Below, piece after piece: positions 59,559-64,000 of a DNA stretch of 64,000 bases. Position numbers and translations under genes: made by a program. The stretch covers positions 1 to 64,000 of the forward strand of contig WLGS01000002.1 of assembly GCA_009703125.1 (NCBI GenBank), given 5' to 3'. The stretch's first letter is position 1. Each line of letters starts with the position of its first letter. This DNA comes from Actinomycetota bacterium (GTDB lineage: Bacteria; Actinomycetota; Acidimicrobiia; Acidimicrobiales; Ilumatobacteraceae). A model generated the notes under the pieces. The model was given only the letters and a program-made list of their open reading frames with translations, made no database searches and was not told where the DNA came from.

Positions 59559-61832
59559 TTATTCGCCAGGGCTAGCGGCGAGCGGCGCTTCTTGTGCGGC
59601 AAGAGCTTTCTCACCGTTCTCGAGTGCTTCAAGTACGTGGATAGCAATGTCTGCAACCTTTACTTGATCCTCTTCAGCACCTGCTGCCTTCACGCCGTCG
59701 TCAAGCATGATGTAGCAGAACGGACATGCCGTAGCGACACGACCGGCACCGGTAGAGATTGCCTCTTGTGCACGCTCATCGTTGACCTTGACGCCAATGG
59801 ATTCTTCCATCCACATACGTGCACCACCTGCGCCACAGCACATTCCCTTGGTGCCGTTGCGTGGCATCTCCACAATCTGGAGACCCTTAATGGATCCCAC
59901 AACTTTTCGTGGTGCCATGTAGACATCGTTGTGACGGCCGAGATAACACGAGTCGTGGTAGACGATGCGATCTTCGAGTGATGCACTGCGCATATCCAGT
60001 TGACCCGAATCAATCAGGTGCTCGAGGAATTCAGAGTGGTGTACTACTTCGTAGTTGCCGCCGTACTGCGGGTACTCGTTCTTCAATGTGTTGAAACAGT
60101 GTGGGCACTGCGTGATGATCTTCTTCACGCCCATGCCGTTCATCATTTCAATATTGGGCATCGCCAACATTTGGAACAGATACTCATTGCCTGAGCGACG
60201 AGCAGAGTCACCGGTACACATTTCGCTTGGGCCCAAAATTGCTACGTCGACGCCTGCGCGCTCGAGCAGCTTGGCCATTGCTTGGGTGACCTTCTTGTTC
60301 TTGTCATCGAATGAGCCAGCACAGCCCACCCAGTAAAGGTATTCATGGTTGAACGGAGAACCAGGATCAACCACTTCCACGTTCATGTCCTTTGCCCATT
60401 CGGCACGGTCGCCTTGGCTCATGCCCCAAGGGTTTCCTTGGTTTTCCATGGCGCGGTATGCATTGCCGAGTTCTGCGGGGAAATTACTTTCCATCAACGA
60501 CAAGTAGCGACGCATGTCGAGAATCTTGTCGAGAATTTCAATATTGACCGGACAGATCTCATCACATGCTTTACATGTGGTGCAGGACCACACTTCTTCA
60601 GCAGTGATGCGCTCAAAAATGGAGTTCACACCAATGGTGATTTCAGAATCAACAGAAAGTGGCGGTGAAACTTTTCCGCCTGGTGCATGTGATGCAGTTG
60701 CAGCCATTACTTCACCGGTCTTCAACACAATCTCGCGTGGGTCAAGTGGCTTACCCGTTGCGTGAGCGGGGCACACGCTGGTGCAACGGCCACACATTGT
60801 GCACGCATCTGTATCGAGCAATTGCTTCCATGTGAAGTCTTCGACCACAGAAGCACCGAATGTTTCCAAACCTGTTTCGGTGAGATTTGGCATTGCACGC
60901 ATTGCGCCTTTTGGACGATCACGATCTTTGAGGTACATGTTCAACGGTGAGGTGAAGATGTGGCGCAACATGGTGATGGGCAAGATTGCCAAGAACGCAA
61001 TGAATGTCACTACGTGAGCAACCCACCAACCTTGGTGCCATATTTCCAACGTTCCCAAGCTTGCGCCATCTACCAAGGTGGACAATGGGTAACCAATGAA
61101 CGACCACTTCTCGAAAGACATGTCTTTGCCGCTTGCGGTAGAAGCAGCAATGCGGAACATCTCAGCGCCGTAACCAGTGAGACTGATGGCAAGTAGCACA
61201 CCCAAGATGACACCGTGTTCGGCTTTGGTCTTGATGCGAATGCGATATGGCTGTTGAACGTAACGACGAACAATTGCCCAAACCACGCCAATGGTGAAGA
61301 TAAGGCCACCAAAGTCACCTACGAATGCATATGCCTGGTACACGCCTCCGTGCAAGAACTTGAGCGACGGTGGCAAAACATGGTCGACTTCGAGTGTTGT
61401 CGTAACACCCAGCAAGATGAGGAATCCGAAGTACATCATGGAGTGCATGAGGCCTGCTGCACTGTCGCGCAACAGTGTGCGCATGTACACACCTGCGCGG
61501 TAATCAGCAAGACGACGCTTCACATTTTTTGGAGTGGTGCGACGACGATCAGGTGCACCGCGCTCCCAGTTACGAATGCGATCTGCAAAACGGAAAGAAC
61601 CCCAAATGAGCATGACGGGGATGACGGTGTAGAAAGCGATCTTCATTGGACCTGGAATGCCACCAAAGACATCACGGTGAATCTCAGACGTGCTCTTCCA
61701 TCCGGTCACTGTGGAAAAGATGCCAGAGAACATGGCGAAGGTACCCACGCCCACGCCAAGGGCGATGGACAACTGGTACGGGCGAAGGCGCTTTGGCCCC
61801 TTCTCTGTTGCAGGTGCTGCGTTCGTGCTCAT
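59559..61832 (-). CDS. Membrane-bound heterodisulfide-reductase-like Fe-S oxidoreductase
   Basis: 757 residues. An N-terminal part with about six membrane segments (haem-binding NarI/HdrE-like) precedes a 2x[4Fe-4S] ferredoxin module (CTMCGRCTSVCP and CTTCKACDEICP) and two CCG domains (CPHCFNTLKNEY and CCGAGGARMWMEE). It resembles Rv0338c, an essential protein of unknown exact role that presumably links quinone to a disulfide-type substrate. The ATG at 61832 precedes STNAAPATEK; the open frame extends upstream without support. Confidence 0.92.
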   Translation of the reverse strand: MSTNAAPATEKGPKRLRPYQLSIALGVGVGTFAMFSGIFSTVTGWKSTSEIHRDVFGGIPGPMKIAFYTVIPVMLIWGSFRFADRIRNWERGAPDRRRTTPKNVKRRLADYRAGVYMRTLLRDSAAGLMHSMMYFGFLILLGVTTTLEVDHVLPPSLKFLHGGVYQAYAFVGDFGGLIFTIGVVWAIVRRYVQQPYRIRIKTKAEHGVILGVLLAISLTGYGAEMFRIAASTASGKDMSFEKWSFIGYPLSTLVDGASLGTLEIWHQGWWVAHVVTFIAFLAILPITMLRHIFTSPLNMYLKDRDRPKGAMRAMPNLTETGLETFGASVVEDFTWKQLLDTDACTMCGRCTSVCPAHATGKPLDPREIVLKTGEVMAATASHAPGGKVSPPLSVDSEITIGVNSIFERITAEEVWSCTTCKACDEICPVNIEILDKILDMRRYLSLMESNFPAELGNAYRAMENQGNPWGMSQGDRAEWAKDMNVEVVDPGSPFNHEYLYWVGCAGSFDDKNKKVTQAMAKLLERAGVDVAILGPSEMCTGDSARRSGNEYLFQMLAMPNIEMMNGMGVKKIITQCPHCFNTLKNEYPQYGGNYEVVHHSEFLEHLIDSGQLDMRSASLEDRIVYHDSCYLGRHNDVYMAPRKVVGSIKGLQIVEMPRNGTKGMCCGAGGARMWMEESIGVKVNDERAQEAISTGAGRVATACPFCYIMLDDGVKAAGAEEDQVKVADIAIHVLEALENGEKALAAQEAPLAASPGE

Positions 61833-61910
61833 AACGGATACAACGCTAGTGCGATATGGGCCCAGACCCCCGACCCATCGGGTCAAACTTGGTCAGTTTG
61901 ATGTGAAAAA

Positions 61911-62336
61911 TCAGCCGTAGTGGGCGCGATCAAGTTCACGAACTCGGGTAGCGAGACCCTTGAGCAACTTGGTCGAGATGGCGGGGATGTTTTGGATCGC
62001 ACCTTTGAGGGCGCGGTCGGTCACAACCAACAAACGCACATCAGTTTCTGCAATCACGGTGGCGGTGCGAGGGCCTTTGTCGAGCAGTGACAATTCACCA
62101 ATGACGGAACCTGCAGATGCAGTGCCAATCTTTTTGCTGTTGCGCTTAATGGTGGCGGTGCCTTCAAGAATCACGTAGGCCTCAAGACCTACGCGACCTT
62201 GTTCCATAATCACAGTGCCGGCTTTCAACACGCGCTCAGTCGAGTTGTCAACAACAAGACCCAGTTCCTTTGTAGAGCATTCAGAAAAGAGTGCAATGTT
62301 GCGGAGATGATCGACGGAAGACTTTTTTGATGCCAT
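61911..62336 (-). CDS. Single cyclic-nucleotide-binding domain protein
   Basis: 141 residues. A Crp-like beta-roll with the phosphate-binding cassette GELSLLDKGPRTATV; no DNA-binding domain. The PRTAT sequence suggests true cNMP binding. It may act as a soluble cNMP receptor, target unknown. Confidence 0.87.
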   Translation of the reverse strand: MASKKSSVDHLRNIALFSECSTKELGLVVDNSTERVLKAGTVIMEQGRVGLEAYVILEGTATIKRNSKKIGTASAGSVIGELSLLDKGPRTATVIAETDVRLLVVTDRALKGAIQNIPAISTKLLKGLATRVRELDRAHYG

Positions 62337-62426
62337 AAGGGCAAGTGTAATCACACTTGGAGACCCTGTTTTCCGCTTCTGTCACACGAATGCAACCGAA
62401 CGAGAGAAACACTCAAATAACTGGAT

Positions 62427-63176
62427 TTAGTGGCCTTTTGCCTGGTTCGCGACACCTTCGATGGCGGCTCGAATGGCGTCTTGGTCACCGAGATACGACA
62501 CTTCGGCAACCTCGAGTGAGTCCGTTAATGAATAGAGACGGGGAACTCCTGTGGGGATGTTCAACTCTGCGATGTCATCTTCTGGAATGGATTCCAGTGC
62601 CATCACGAGGGCCCGCAGTGAATTGCCGTGTGCCGCAACCAGGACATTCATGCCTGCACGTAACTGAGGTACGACCACTTCATGAAAATGGGGGACAACA
62701 CGGGCAACAACATCCTTTAGGCATTCGGTGGCAGGCAAAAGATCCGGGTTAATCAACCGATAGCGGGGATCATTCACCGGATGTTCTGGACTGGTGCGCT
62801 CCACGGGGGGAGGTGGGATATCGAAACTGCGGCGCCACAGCTTGGTTTGGGCTTCACCATGGGCCTCAGTGGTGGCCTTTTTGTCCAAACCCTGGAGGGC
62901 GCCGTAGTGGCGTTCATTCCATTTCCAGTGGCGCTCCACGGGAAGCCACACTTGGTCCATCTCGTTGAGGGCCAGATGGCAGGTCATGCAGGCCCGCGTT
63001 AGTAAAGAGGTATGGGCAATGTCGAAGACCAGCCCGGCCTCTTTCATGGTGCGCCCTGCTGCCCCTGCTTCCTGGGTGCCTTGGGCGGAAAGGGGCACAT
63101 CGTGCCAGCCAGTAAAGAGATTGAGTTCGTTCCAGGTGCTTTGACCATGGCGAAGGAGGACAAGTTTTCCGAGCAC
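62427..63176 (-). CDS. gpmA: 2,3-bisphosphoglycerate-dependent phosphoglycerate mutase
   Basis: 249 residues. LVLLRHGQSTWNELNLFTGWHDVPLS carries the catalytic His; the second His is in VAAHGNSLRALV, and ERHYGALQGLDK is conserved. Interconverts 3- and 2-phosphoglycerate in glycolysis. GTG start, divergent from dnaK. Confidence 0.96.
   Translation of the reverse strand: MLGKLVLLRHGQSTWNELNLFTGWHDVPLSAQGTQEAGAAGRTMKEAGLVFDIAHTSLLTRACMTCHLALNEMDQVWLPVERHWKWNERHYGALQGLDKKATTEAHGEAQTKLWRRSFDIPPPPVERTSPEHPVNDPRYRLINPDLLPATECLKDVVARVVPHFHEVVVPQLRAGMNVLVAAHGNSLRALVMALESIPEDDIAELNIPTGVPRLYSLTDSLEVAEVSYLGDQDAIRAAIEGVANQAKGH

Positions 63177-64000
<824 letters not shown>

Overview
The window looks like a chromosomal origin region of an actinobacterium. 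I infer the class Acidimicrobiia, or a close uncultivated relative. The basis is the classical actinobacterial order dnaN-dnaA-rpmH-rnpA-yidD-yidC-jag-rsmG-parA-parB-cwlM-trxA-trxB-sigM, plus DUF3566 beside gyrA, DUF6049 and pcnA, the DUF5318-rpsF-ssb-rpsR-rplI-dnaB block, and tRNA-Ile/tRNA-Ala on the gyrA side. Base composition seems moderate rather than high GC; this is an eye estimate, not a computation. No phage, insertion sequence or CRISPR array is visible.

Layout. 1-7.9 kb, mostly minus strand: an FAD oxidoreductase (cut by the window edge), purU, tRNA-Ala, a GNAT acetyltransferase, an MgtE_N/CBS protein with a DUF1003 protein, an alpha/beta hydrolase, a Fur-family repressor, a GH84 hexosaminidase, a dehydrogenase-like protein, a 43-residue membrane peptide and tRNA-Ile. 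8-13.8 kb: a large lipoprotein with a second, C-terminal membrane anchor, divergent from a ferric-iron ABC importer. 13.8-23.2 kb, minus strand: DUF3566, a TadE-like protein, gyrA, gyrB, DciA-like DUF721, recF, dnaN, dnaA. 23.4-28.5 kb, plus strand: rpmH, rnpA, yidD, yidC, jag, rsmG, three perfect parS sites, parA, parB. 28.6-38.1 kb, minus strand: a tightly packed cluster with a degenerate cwlM, trxA, mog, trxB, an ECF sigma factor and its probable anti-sigma, a Ser/Thr kinase, degV, DUF6049 and a GNAT protein. 38.3-50.6 kb, mainly plus strand: pcnA, a methyltransferase (minus), DUF5318, rpsF-ssb-rpsR-rplI, dnaB, a complete mrpABCDEFG Na+/H+ antiporter operon and two small genes. 50.8-56.5 kb: an oligopeptide/dipeptide ABC importer in the order D-F-A-B-C. 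56.5-64 kb: small conserved genes, a CsoR-type operator with a Cys-motif membrane protein, dcd, an aminotransferase, a membrane-bound heterodisulfide-reductase-like Fe-S protein, a cNMP-domain protein, gpmA and the 5' part of dnaK.

How it works together. Transcription diverges at dnaA/rpmH, consistent with replication starting at 21.5-23.4 kb. DnaA-box groups occur at four places: dnaA-dnaN, dnaA-rpmH, the convergent parB/cwlM junction and the dnaB promoter. Single perfect boxes lie next to parS/parA and upstream of the kinase gene. Initiation, helicase supply and segregation may therefore share DnaA control. The 28.6-38.1 kb cluster resembles the mycobacterial cell-wall/redox/sigM block, with two differences: the kinase is a free-standing, catalytically intact protein rather than a tail on MurJ, and no murJ is present. 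The most unusual single gene is the cwlM homologue, which has lost all recognisable amidase zinc and catalytic positions and appears to start at an AUU codon behind a strong Shine-Dalgarno sequence inside trxA.
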